From positions 813,631 through 877,630 of the forward strand of contig NZ_PPED02000002.1 of assembly GCF_002899825.2 (NCBI RefSeq): a DNA stretch of 64,000 nt, written 5' to 3'. A model generated the notes under the pieces. That model saw only the letters and a list, made by a program, of their open reading frames with translations. It was not told the DNA's origin and ran no database searches. The DNA is from Chryseobacterium phosphatilyticum (GTDB taxonomy: Bacteria; Bacteroidota; Bacteroidia; Flavobacteriales; Weeksellaceae). Below are positions 26,669 through 35,129 of this stretch, piece after piece; positions within the stretch are counted from its first letter, which is position 1, and each line of letters opens with the position of its first letter. Position numbers and translations under genes: made by a program.

Positions 26669-27442
26669 ATGAAAACAACAATCATCGATTTATCAAAACC
26701 GATTCAGTATAATGCAGGAGATCCATGGTTTATGAGAGTAAAAATCAAGCATAAGCCCCATAAGAAATCACATTGGTTAATTCGATTAGCTGTAAAACTA
26801 CCTTCAAAGCTCTTTCCTAAAAACTGGACGGGCTGGGCGGATGATACCATTAAAAATATGGGACTTCATGCTACCACTCATATTGATGCTCCCTGGCATT
26901 ACGGTCCGGTCGTTGAGGGGAAGCCAGCCAAGACCATCGATCAGATTCCTCTGGAATGGTGCTACGGAGATGGTATTGTCATTGATTGCAGTCACAAAGA
27001 AGATTTTGTAGCCATTACTGTTGACGATCTTAAAAAAGACCTTGATAAAAATGGGATTACCATTCAGACAGGAACTATTATTCTCATAAGAACTGACCGT
27101 GATCAGTTGATGGGAACTTCGGATTTTGTGGAAAAAGGAACCGGAATGAGTCGTGAAGCTACAGAATGGCTGATCGATCAGGGCGTAAAGGTCATGGGAA
27201 TTGATCAATGGGGATGGGATCTTCCTTTAAAATATATGGCTAAAAAAGCAAAAGAACTCAATGACCCTGAATATTTTTGGGAAGCTCATCGTGTGGGAAT
27301 AGAAAAAGAATATTTACACATTGAACAGCTTACGAATCTTCGTTCATTACCTCCTTCAGGATTTAAAGTGTGTGTATTTCCCCTGAAAATTGTGGGTGGA
27401 TCTGCAGCACCGGCAAGAGTTGTGGCGATAATGAATGAATAG
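26669..27442 (+). CDS. Cyclase/kynurenine-formamidase-like hydrolase
   Basis: 257-residue member of the Cyclase family (the metal-dependent group that includes bacterial kynurenine formamidase). The key motif is LHATTHIDAPWHYGPVVEG, the HxxTHxDxPxH metal site. IDQIPLEWCYGDGIVIDC and GTIILIRTDRDQL follow at the expected places, then KVMGIDQWGWDLPL. No signal peptide. No tryptophan-degradation gene lies nearby, so the kynurenine role is not supported by context, and the substrate stays open. It ends at a bidirectional terminator. Confidence 0.82.
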   Translation: MKTTIIDLSKPIQYNAGDPWFMRVKIKHKPHKKSHWLIRLAVKLPSKLFPKNWTGWADDTIKNMGLHATTHIDAPWHYGPVVEGKPAKTIDQIPLEWCYGDGIVIDCSHKEDFVAITVDDLKKDLDKNGITIQTGTIILIRTDRDQLMGTSDFVEKGTGMSREATEWLIDQGVKVMGIDQWGWDLPLKYMAKKAKELNDPEYFWEAHRVGIEKEYLHIEQLTNLRSLPPSGFKVCVFPLKIVGGSAAPARVVAIMNE

Positions 27443-27468
27443 AAGAACGGAAAAGTTATAAAATGTAA

Positions 27469-27502
27469 AAAGGCAAATTTGCAGATACGCGAATTTGCCT
27501 TT
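27469..27502. terminator. Bidirectional terminator between the cyclase and sdhB genes
   Basis: AAAGGCAAATT (27469-27479) pairs with AATTTGCCTTT (27492-27502) in the gap between two converging genes. Confidence 0.85.
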
Positions 27503-27543
27503 AGACACTATTATTCTTTGTTTTCTCAGTTTTGTTGACCTAA

Positions 27544-28293
27544 TTATTTCTTCCTTAAAAATAAAGCCCTGTTATATTCAAAATTCATTCTGGCGATATT
27601 GAGCACAGAAATTCCTTGCGGACATTCTACTTCGCAGGCCTCCGTATTAGAACAGTGCCCGAATAATTCGGTATCCATTTGGGCAACCATATCCAGTACC
27701 CGTTTGCTTCTTTCTTCTTTTCCCTGGGGAAGAAGTACCATATGAGTGATTTTAGCTGAGGTAAATAAAGCAGCACTTCCATTTTTACAAGTTGCAACAC
27801 ACGCTCCACATCCGATGCACGCTGCCGAATCAAAAGCTTCCTCGGCAGTTTGATGATTAACCGGAATTGCTGTAGCATCAGGTGCCTGGCCTGTATTTAT
27901 AGATACAAATCCTCCTGAAGAAATAATTCTGTCAAAAGCAGAACGATCTACCTTTAAATCTTTTTTTACCGGAAAAGCTTCAGCACGGAAGGGTTCTATC
28001 AAAATCGTTTCTCCATCCTTAAAGGTTCTTAAGTGAAGCTGGCAAGTCGTTGTATGTTGTAAAGGGCCATGGGCAATACCATTAATCATCATGCCGCATT
28101 GTCCACAAATTCCTTCACGACAATCGTGATCAAATTCAACCGGTTCATCGCCTTTGGTAATCAGCTTTTCATTTAAGGTATCTAACATTTCCAGAAAAGA
28201 CATGTGGGAATTTAACCCTTTAAGGTCATAACTGACTAGTTTTCCCTCACTTTTTCTATCTTCCTGTCTCCATATCTTAAGGTGTAAATCCAT
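27544..28293 (-). CDS. sdhB: Succinate dehydrogenase/fumarate reductase iron-sulfur subunit
   Basis: 249-residue SdhB/FrdB electron-transfer subunit. The plant-type [2Fe-2S] site is DCREGICGQCG with a later Cys at position 84. The C-terminal ferredoxin-like domain has CIGCGACVATC and CSNTEACEVECPQGI for the [4Fe-4S] and [3Fe-4S] clusters. It carries electrons between the flavoprotein and the membrane heme/quinone subunit. It is the last gene of the operon, 12 bases after the flavoprotein gene. The family belongs to the class with a single cytochrome b subunit found in Bacteroidota. Confidence 0.95.
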   Translation of the reverse strand: MDLHLKIWRQEDRKSEGKLVSYDLKGLNSHMSFLEMLDTLNEKLITKGDEPVEFDHDCREGICGQCGMMINGIAHGPLQHTTTCQLHLRTFKDGETILIEPFRAEAFPVKKDLKVDRSAFDRIISSGGFVSINTGQAPDATAIPVNHQTAEEAFDSAACIGCGACVATCKNGSAALFTSAKITHMVLLPQGKEERSKRVLDMVAQMDTELFGHCSNTEACEVECPQGISVLNIARMNFEYNRALFLRKK

Positions 28294-28305
28294 AATTTTT
28301 GTTTT

Positions 28306-30222
28306 TTATTTGTAACTTCTTACTGTTGGCTGTATTTCTTCAAAGGTTAAAGGCTCCCTGATCAGTTCAGGGTCGCCATTTTCCCCCGTCCATGCCCATG
28401 CGGAGATAAACTGATACTCTGCATCATTTCTCAGGGCTTCACCATCCGGTGTTTGAAATTCTTCGCGAAAGTGAGCACCACAGGATTCATTACGCGTTAA
28501 AGCATCATAGCACATCAGTTCTCCGATTTCAAAATAATCAGCAACCCGGCCGGCCTTTTCAAGTTCGGAATTCATGCTGTCTCCCTGTCCGGAAACCCTT
28601 ACCTCTCTGTAGAACTCTTCTTTTAACTTTCTGATCTCCTGGATGGCATATTTCAATCCTGTCTCATTTCTTGCGAGTCCGCAGTAATCATAGAGTAGTT
28701 TGCCTAATGTTTTATGGAAATGATCTACTGTTTTTGTTCCTTTGATATTGATTAATTCCTGAATCTGATTTTTAACGGCATGTTCAGCCTCTTCAAATTC
28801 CGGGGCATCCGGTGAAATTTTAGCTGTGTGAATTTCATCTGCCAGATAATTCGCGATCGTATAGGGAGCAATAAAGTACCCGTCAACAGATGCCTGAAGA
28901 AGAGAATTAGCCCCTAATCTATTAGCACCGTGATCTGCAAAATTGGCTTCTCCCAATGCAAACAATCCCGGAACGGTAGTCATGAGTTCATAATCAACCC
29001 AAAGTCCTCCCATTGAAAAATGTGCAGAAGGAGAGATCATCATCGGCTCTTTATACGCATCATATCCTGTAATTTTAAGATACATGTCGAATAAATTTCC
29101 ATATTTCTCTTTGATCTTTTCTTTGCCTTGCTCCTTAATGGCTTTTGAAAAGTCAAGATATACTGCATTTTTTAAAGGTCCGACCCCGAAACCAGCATCA
29201 ATTCTTTCTTTGGCAGCACGGGAAGAAATATCTCTTGGTGCCAGATTTCCAAAAGCAGGATATCTTCTTTCAAGGTAATAATCTCTTTCACTTTCAGGAA
29301 TGTCGTTCGGGAGTCTGTTGTCCTCATTTTTCAGGGGGACCCAAATTCTTCCGTCATTACGCAATGATTCGGACATTAATGTTAATTTGGACTGATAATC
29401 TCCGGATTGAGGAAGGGAAGTGGGGTGTACCTGAATCCAGCTGGGTGAAGCCATTAATGCTCCTTTCTTATGTGCTCTCCAGATTGCGGAACCATTACAT
29501 CCCATGGCTAAGGTAGAAAGGTAATAGATTTTACCATAACCTCCTGTCGCCAGAATGACAGCATGTGCGGCATGTCTTTCAATTTCTCCGGTGTCCAGAT
29601 TCCTTACAATAATTCCTCTGGCTTTGCCGTCAATAACAACCAGATCCAACATTTCATGTCTTGAAAAAAGCTGTACAGAACCTTTTCCAACCTGTCTCAT
29701 TAATGCCTGATAAGCTCCCAAAAGCAATTGCTGACCGGTTTGTCCTCTTGCGTAAAATGTCCGGCTCACCTGAACACCCCCGAATGAACGGTTGTTGAGG
29801 TAACCTCCGTATTCACGTCCGAAAGGAACTCCTTGCGCTACCGACTGGTCGATAAGGTTTAAAGAACATTCGGCCATACGATACACATTAGCTTCTCGAG
29901 CTCTGAAATCTCCACCTTTTAGCGTATCTACAAACATTCTGTAGACACTGTCACCATCATTTTTATAATTTTTAGCGGCGTTTACTCCACCTTGCGCGGC
30001 TACGGAATGGGCTCTTCTGGGGCTGTCCTGAAAACAAAAGGATTTGACATTGTATCCCATTTCACCCAATGAAGCGGCAATTGAGCTTCCCGCCAGACCT
30101 GTTCCTACGACAATGACATCCAGTTTTTTACGATTCGCAGGGTTAACCAGTTTCGCTTTCTTTTTATAATTGTCCCATTTTTGTTCCAATGGGCCTTGTG
30201 GTATTTTTGAGTCTAAAATCAT
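28306..30222 (-). CDS. sdhA: Succinate dehydrogenase/fumarate reductase flavoprotein subunit
   Basis: 638-residue FAD subunit. The nucleotide-binding fold starts at [32 protein letters not shown] supplies the His expected to carry FAD covalently. HPTSLP and [15 protein letters not shown] are catalytic-domain signatures, and [13 protein letters not shown] closes the FAD domain. The family interconverts succinate and fumarate on the cytoplasmic face of the inner membrane. A basic N-terminal extension of about 30 residues precedes the FAD fold, normal for Bacteroidota. The gene lies between sdhC and sdhB with 12-base gaps on both sides. The direction of the reaction cannot be told from sequence. 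Confidence 0.95.
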   Translation of the reverse strand: MILDSKIPQGPLEQKWDNYKKKAKLVNPANRKKLDVIVVGTGLAGSSIAASLGEMGYNVKSFCFQDSPRRAHSVAAQGGVNAAKNYKNDGDSVYRMFVDTLKGGDFRAREANVYRMAECSLNLIDQSVAQGVPFGREYGGYLNNRSFGGVQVSRTFYARGQTGQQLLLGAYQALMRQVGKGSVQLFSRHEMLDLVVIDGKARGIIVRNLDTGEIERHAAHAVILATGGYGKIYYLSTLAMGCNGSAIWRAHKKGALMASPSWIQVHPTSLPQSGDYQSKLTLMSESLRNDGRIWVPLKNEDNRLPNDIPESERDYYLERRYPAFGNLAPRDISSRAAKERIDAGFGVGPLKNAVYLDFSKAIKEQGKEKIKEKYGNLFDMYLKITGYDAYKEPMMISPSAHFSMGGLWVDYELMTTVPGLFALGEANFADHGANRLGANSLLQASVDGYFIAPYTIANYLADEIHTAKISPDAPEFEEAEHAVKNQIQELINIKGTKTVDHFHKTLGKLLYDYCGLARNETGLKYAIQEIRKLKEEFYREVRVSGQGDSMNSELEKAGRVADYFEIGELMCYDALTRNESCGAHFREEFQTPDGEALRNDAEYQFISAWAWTGENGDPELIREPLTFEEIQPTVRSYK

Positions 30223-30234
30223 GATGAGCTCTGT

Positions 30235-30891
30235 TTAATGATAAGTAAAGAAGACATAAACGGGCATAAGGGCAAAACCTATACTGATAATGACGGAATA
30301 GGCAATCCCTGTTATTTTAACCCATTTTACAAACTTTGGATGGTACAATCCCAGGGTTCTTACCGCACTGTGTATTCCGTGGATCATATGGTAGCATAAT
30401 GCAATCATTGAGATGACATAAATGAGAACATACCACCATTCTTTGAACACCGTTACGACAAGAATGTATAAATCTTTATTTCCGTTTTCATCCAATGGCG
30501 GATTTCCGAACTTATAGATATACCAGAAATTCTGGAAGTGGATTACGAGGAAGATTAAAATTAATGTTCCCAGAATTCCCATATTACGGGAAGCCCATTG
30601 GCTGGCTCTTCCCCGTCTGTCATTCTGATAGCTTCCTCCTGATTTTCTGTTTTTTAAAGTAATTATTAGGCCATCTACCGCATGCAGAATAATACTGGCA
30701 TACAAAACATAAGACACGATCTTAATGATAATATTTCCTGATAAAAAGTGAGAATAGGCGTTGAACTGCAGATGTGCCTGTTCCTGCGGTAAAAATAACT
30801 GGAGATTTCCCAGAAAGTGAATCAGAAGGAAGAATCCTAAAAAGAGTCCCGTAAGACACATCAGCATTTTTCTTGACAATGTTGATAACAT
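30235..30891 (-). CDS. sdhC: Succinate dehydrogenase cytochrome b subunit
   Basis: 218-residue membrane anchor with five hydrophobic helices, the type that binds two b hemes and menaquinone. His residues lie in the expected helices (FFLLIHFLGNLQLF, ILHAVDGLIITL, HFQNFWYIYKFG, YHMIHGIHSAVRTLG). The start MLSTLSRKMLMCLTGLFLGF matches the family. It lies 16 bases after the dicarboxylate transporter gene and 12 bases before sdhA, so the transporter and the enzyme are on one message. Confidence 0.93.
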   Translation of the reverse strand: MLSTLSRKMLMCLTGLFLGFFLLIHFLGNLQLFLPQEQAHLQFNAYSHFLSGNIIIKIVSYVLYASIILHAVDGLIITLKNRKSGGSYQNDRRGRASQWASRNMGILGTLILIFLVIHFQNFWYIYKFGNPPLDENGNKDLYILVVTVFKEWWYVLIYVISMIALCYHMIHGIHSAVRTLGLYHPKFVKWVKITGIAYSVIISIGFALMPVYVFFTYH

Positions 30892-30907
30892 AGATTTGAT
30901 TTAATAA

Positions 30908-32338
30908 TTAATAATATCCTAAAACTTTCATCCATAATCCTCCTACAACCATGTAGATAATTAATAATACAATCCCGATTTCAAGGCCCCTGAGCCACCA
31001 GGCTTTGAGATCAACATATCCGCTTCCGAAGAATACAGGTGCAGGACCATGTCCGTAGTGGGTAAGAACTCCATAAATAGATCCCATGAAACCTAACATC
31101 ATTGCCAGTAGCATTGGAGGAATTCCTAGAGAAACTCCTACCCCCAGCAATGCTGCATACATGGCAGCTACGTGAGCCGTTGCACTTGCAAAAATATAAT
31201 GACTGAAAAAATAGACTACAATAATAACCGGAAAAGCGACCTGCCAGCTCAGACCACCGATTTGTACTTTGATAAGGTTACTGAACCAGCCGATAAAGCC
31301 CAGTTCGTTTAAAGAACTAGCCATCATCACCAGAACGGCAAACCAGACGATGGTGTCCCATGCACCTTTTTCTCCTTTTACATCTTCCCACGTCAATACA
31401 GAGGTTAACAATAATAAAGTTAATCCAATAAATGCTGTAGTCGTGGCATCGATAGAAAGGGCACCTCCAAATATCCAAAGAGCCAGAAGGATAAAAAATG
31501 CCAGTAGCATCAACCATTCATTTCTGGAAATAGGACCCATTTCTTTTAATTTCTGAGCAGCCATTTTGGGTGCATCACCTGTTTTTTTCAATTCAGGCGG
31601 ATATAATTTGTATAAAACCAAAGGAACGACGAAGAAGGCAACGGCTCCGGGAATGAAACCGGCAGCTGCCCAGGACATCCAGGTAATATCAATGCCAAGG
31701 TTAGCAGCAAACTTCTGGCACATCGGGTTACTCGCAGTTCCTGTCAGGAACATGGAAGAAGCGATAAGGTTCATATAATAGCTGTTCAGCGTTAAAAAAG
31801 AACCTAATTTCCTGTGCGTTTCAGGTTTTTCAGGAACCGAGTCAAAGCTGATCGCCATAGATTTCATAATAGGGTAGATGATTCCTCCACCTCGGGCTGT
31901 ATTACTTGGAATGGCCGGAGCAAGACATACATCTGCCAACCCTAATCCATATGCCAGCCCCAGGGAACTTTTACCAAAGACTCTGATGAACAAAAAAGCA
32001 ATACGGTTTCCAAGACCTGTTTTGATAAATCCTCTGGCAATAAAGAACGAGATTCCGATCAGCCAGATAACCTTATCTCCAAATCCAGAAAGGGCTTTTG
32101 TAATTGATTTTCCTGCATCCCCCGGAGCAACAACCTGTGTCAGAGCTGTAAATCCAATAGCCATCATACACATAGTGCCCATAGGAGCTGCTTTTAAAAT
32201 AATTCCTAAAATGGTTGCTGCAAAAATGGCAAACAAGTGCCAGGCATTTTCGGCAACGCCCTCCGGAGCAGGGATGAACCATATAATTAATGCAACGACA
32301 AATGTGATCGCTACATTTTTAATATTAATTTCTTTCAT
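30908..32338 (-). CDS. DASS-family (SLC13) anion transporter, probably for C4-dicarboxylates
   Basis: 476-residue inner-membrane protein with about twelve hydrophobic segments. It belongs to the divalent anion:Na+ symporter family (CitT/SLC13-like): it has a first hairpin with PSNTARGGGIIYPI and a second one with SATAHVAAMYAALLG, the two signature loops of the fold. In the first loop SNT is the usual substrate/cation motif. Its position in the operon, immediately before succinate dehydrogenase C-A-B and after an outer-membrane porin, makes succinate, fumarate or malate the likely cargo. Import versus exchange is not decided by sequence. Confidence 0.88.
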   Translation of the reverse strand: MKEINIKNVAITFVVALIIWFIPAPEGVAENAWHLFAIFAATILGIILKAAPMGTMCMMAIGFTALTQVVAPGDAGKSITKALSGFGDKVIWLIGISFFIARGFIKTGLGNRIAFLFIRVFGKSSLGLAYGLGLADVCLAPAIPSNTARGGGIIYPIMKSMAISFDSVPEKPETHRKLGSFLTLNSYYMNLIASSMFLTGTASNPMCQKFAANLGIDITWMSWAAAGFIPGAVAFFVVPLVLYKLYPPELKKTGDAPKMAAQKLKEMGPISRNEWLMLLAFFILLALWIFGGALSIDATTTAFIGLTLLLLTSVLTWEDVKGEKGAWDTIVWFAVLVMMASSLNELGFIGWFSNLIKVQIGGLSWQVAFPVIIVVYFFSHYIFASATAHVAAMYAALLGVGVSLGIPPMLLAMMLGFMGSIYGVLTHYGHGPAPVFFGSGYVDLKAWWLRGLEIGIVLLIIYMVVGGLWMKVLGYY

Positions 32339-32358
32339 AATACTTTCTGTTTATTCTG

Positions 32359-33525
32359 TTAAAATCTACTCTGCACTTGTACAATGAATAGATTATTGTT
32401 GTATTGTGATGTATTTTCTACCTGATGTTTATATCGGTCAAATTGTACTCCCAGCTGAATTCTTGCGCCGTAATTTTTCAGGAATTCCAGCCCGAACATG
32501 GGAGTAATGGTTTGTCTTGGGTTGGATGCCATTCTGAAGTTGGTATCAAGATATTCATATCGGCAGGAAAGCTCGAAGGCACTCAGGTTTTTATGGTTAA
32601 TTTCATATCGTAAATTCGGAAGAAAGTATACGCCGCGCACCAGATATTGATCGGGATTGGAAGGTCGTATTTCCGGATCAATGGAATTATAGAGAACATG
32701 ATTGGTGGCCTGCTTGGCTTCCAGTTGCATATCAAGACTCCATTTGGGATCAAAATGAATGAGTGAACTCAGATCAACACCTAATGCATATACCTTTTTG
32801 CTGAATACTTCTCCAATTCCGCCATTGAGACCGACATTGAAATTATATTTTTTAGATAATCCGAAAACCAGACGGGTAGAATATTGTTTTCCATTGTCGT
32901 TGTCATTGATCTGATTTTTCCCGTTTCCGTTGACTACAGAAACGGCATATTGAAAGGGTACTTCTCCCAATTGAAGTTGTCCTGTGGCAGACATTCCGAT
33001 CTGGAAACTTGTCCAGCCCAGTTTACCAAATTCCGTATATTGATTGGACCAGTCTAAAGATTTAATAATGTCAATAGGATAGGTTTCTTCAATCCCGAAC
33101 CAGGGTCTGAACTGTCCAACAGTCAATGCCAACTTGGGACTGAAAGTGTATTTTAAATATGCATTTTCAAGAACCCTGCTTTTAGGATCATTTTTAAAAT
33201 CTGCGAGGTTAGCCAAAACCACTACTTCGGTACGTTTGCTGATTTGTGCACGAACCTGAACCCTCATATATTTAAGCATGAAATTATTGCTGGTTCCGGA
33301 GCCATCGGCATGATGAAGTCCGTTGACGTCAACATCTTTACTCATCCCTACCAGATAACGAGCCTGAAAAAGTCCTTTGATCTGCAATTGAGGATATTTA
33401 ATGTTATCTTCTTCCTGTTGAGCAGGTTGAGTTTGAAGAGAGTCCTGATTCTGTGCATGTGCTGATAACCAGCAAAAAAGGATGCAGAGAAAAAGGCTTC
33501 TCTTTTTGAATGAAAAAAAGGCCAT
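32359..33525 (-). CDS. Outer-membrane porin (phosphate-selective porin O/P-like)
   Basis: 388 residues from ATG 33525, with signal peptide MAFFSFKKRSLFLCILFCWL ending AHAQ; a start 66 bases upstream gives a poor N-terminus. Beta-strand-rich, with features of the O/P porin group: KYPQLQIKGLFQARYLVG at the start, TFSPKLALTVGQFRPWFG, IDIIKSLDWSNQYTEFGKLG, and a C-terminal strand ending QSRF. It heads the operon with the dicarboxylate transporter and succinate dehydrogenase, so it may admit organic acids rather than phosphate. The gap to the transporter gene is 20 bases. Confidence 0.85.
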   Translation of the reverse strand: MAFFSFKKRSLFLCILFCWLSAHAQNQDSLQTQPAQQEEDNIKYPQLQIKGLFQARYLVGMSKDVDVNGLHHADGSGTSNNFMLKYMRVQVRAQISKRTEVVVLANLADFKNDPKSRVLENAYLKYTFSPKLALTVGQFRPWFGIEETYPIDIIKSLDWSNQYTEFGKLGWTSFQIGMSATGQLQLGEVPFQYAVSVVNGNGKNQINDNDNGKQYSTRLVFGLSKKYNFNVGLNGGIGEVFSKKVYALGVDLSSLIHFDPKWSLDMQLEAKQATNHVLYNSIDPEIRPSNPDQYLVRGVYFLPNLRYEINHKNLSAFELSCRYEYLDTNFRMASNPRQTITPMFGLEFLKNYGARIQLGVQFDRYKHQVENTSQYNNNLFIVQVQSRF

Positions 33526-33709
33526 ATCTTTTTGTTTATTTTTTAATACTTTGAATTTTATTTTACTGTAAAAGCTTTGTGTGACCTGCAACGTCTGCCC
33601 ATAGAACAGGAATGCTTATAAAATCATCAACATTAATCCATACTTCTCCTGTCGCTTAAAAAAATAACTTAAGTGCCTGGGATTTTCAAAAACTTTTACG
33701 GTTGATGTC

Positions 33710-34759
33710 TTAGTTTAAGCCTAAGAATTTGAATGGTGTGGATTCTTTAAAATCCGGATTTGATTTTCCGTTATAAGTACGGGTATTGCTCAGATCGAGT
33801 TTCATCACCTTTCCTTTAGCGCTTAAATCAAAATCTTTTAGGTCTACCCAAAATGTGTTGGGGGTAAAAACCGTTTCGAAGTAATATACCAGATTTTTTT
33901 GATCTGAAACAGAACGCCATCTTGTAGAAGAAATATTAGGTTCTGTTGCGGAGGTAATTCCATAAGGTACAGAGCAGTTTCTGATCACACTGAATACGCT
34001 GGCTACAGCGGTGCGCGTATCTGCTGTTTGCGGGATAGCATTGATATAGTATGATGCTCTTACAAAGCGGTCTGCGGCTCGGTTGGTTCCAGGAAGCATA
34101 ACAGTTCCGGGAATTCCTTTCCAATAGTTATTCAATGCAAGTTGCTCTTCGAAAACAGGAGAGTTGGTCATTACGGTGTATGAAGGATCATGATGAATTA
34201 CCAGTTTTCCATTGATGTATTCAAATACAGCATTATCTCCTGAAGCGTCCGAAATTGACAGATGAATTGTTGTAAATCTTTCGGTTCCGGGAATATAATC
34301 ACTGACAACTACGAATGGTTCTTTTCTTGAAAACTCTACGGCCTCTTTCACGGTAGCAAAATTATCAAGATAGTATTGTGCCCATAATGAAATAGCAAGT
34401 CCTTTTTTACTTCCTTTAGGATCATATTTCGGATATTGTGATTCTCCTAGCCAAAGCAGATTGGCAACCAGACCTTTTTCGTTCATTCCGTCAGCTGAAG
34501 CAATGTCCCATGAGGAACTGATCAGACTTCCGTATTTAGAAGTCCATTTTACAGATTTGGGACCTGTTTGTCCTGTACGGTCTATTCCCTTTGGAAAAAC
34601 CCACAGGTTAGCAGGGATCTCATCGCGCCAGTCCATAGAACGGGCTGTAATAACTGTATTTTGCGGTCCTTTGTATACGACCCGCGTACATGCTTCTGAT
34701 GGATTCCATATTCCTACGGAGAGAATCAAAGAAAATAAAATTAATGGGAACTTTTTCAT
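33710..34759 (-). CDS. Secreted linear-amide C-N hydrolase (choloylglycine hydrolase family)
   Basis: 349-residue Ntn-type hydrolase. The signal peptide MKKFPLILFSLILSVGIWNP is removed before Cys24 (SEACTRVVYKG), which becomes the N-terminal nucleophile; this is the bile-salt-hydrolase/penicillin-V-acylase arrangement. ITARSMDWRDEIPANLWVFP contains the conserved Arg and Asp, and later the family pattern VMTNSPVFEEQLALNNYW follows with the Asn. The substrate is not predictable; periplasmic or surface location fits acylase activity on amide-linked lipids or quorum signals. A single transcription unit with its own 5' gap. Confidence 0.85.
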   Translation of the reverse strand: MKKFPLILFSLILSVGIWNPSEACTRVVYKGPQNTVITARSMDWRDEIPANLWVFPKGIDRTGQTGPKSVKWTSKYGSLISSSWDIASADGMNEKGLVANLLWLGESQYPKYDPKGSKKGLAISLWAQYYLDNFATVKEAVEFSRKEPFVVVSDYIPGTERFTTIHLSISDASGDNAVFEYINGKLVIHHDPSYTVMTNSPVFEEQLALNNYWKGIPGTVMLPGTNRAADRFVRASYYINAIPQTADTRTAVASVFSVIRNCSVPYGITSATEPNISSTRWRSVSDQKNLVYYFETVFTPNTFWVDLKDFDLSAKGKVMKLDLSNTRTYNGKSNPDFKESTPFKFLGLN

Positions 34760-35129
34760 AATAGTATTATTTGAATTTAAATTTATATTGAAATTATTGT
34801 GAATAATTCAATGAAATTCTTTTCATATTCATTATTTGGTGATATAAATTTAGAAAAATTTGTTATAAAATCATAATTAATTAACCTGATATTATGTATT
34901 TCATGTTATGAATCATGGTTAATATAGAAAGGCTTTCATTATCTGATTTTTTTTCGTATATTTTAAAATATCACAGTAAAATGGGTGAGAAATAGAGAAT
35001 GTTTTAACTTATTATTTTGTGAAATGTATCAGTGGAATATGCATCGACAGGACTTTAATAATTAAAGTACCACAAAATAGAAATCTGATCAAAAAAAAGC
35101 TATCTTTGATTGATAGACTGAAGAGAAAT
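34760..35129. other. 370-base divergent gap
   Basis: AT-rich spacer between the hydrolase and the phytochrome gene. It contains the -7 box of the phytochrome gene at 35101; an open reading stretch from 35019 exists but lies upstream of that promoter. I see no other element. Confidence 0.5.
35101..35108 (+). promoter_or_regulatory. -7 box of the phytochrome gene
   Basis: TATCTTTG is 22 bases before the ATG at 35130. Because transcription would begin near 35114, the longer frame from 35019 is not the translated one. The -33 region is weak. Confidence 0.5.

Noticed and set aside
35019..35129. N-terminal extension of the phytochrome
   Set aside because: The -7 box at 35101 lies inside it, and the biliverdin Cys belongs near the N-terminus as it is with the start at 35130.
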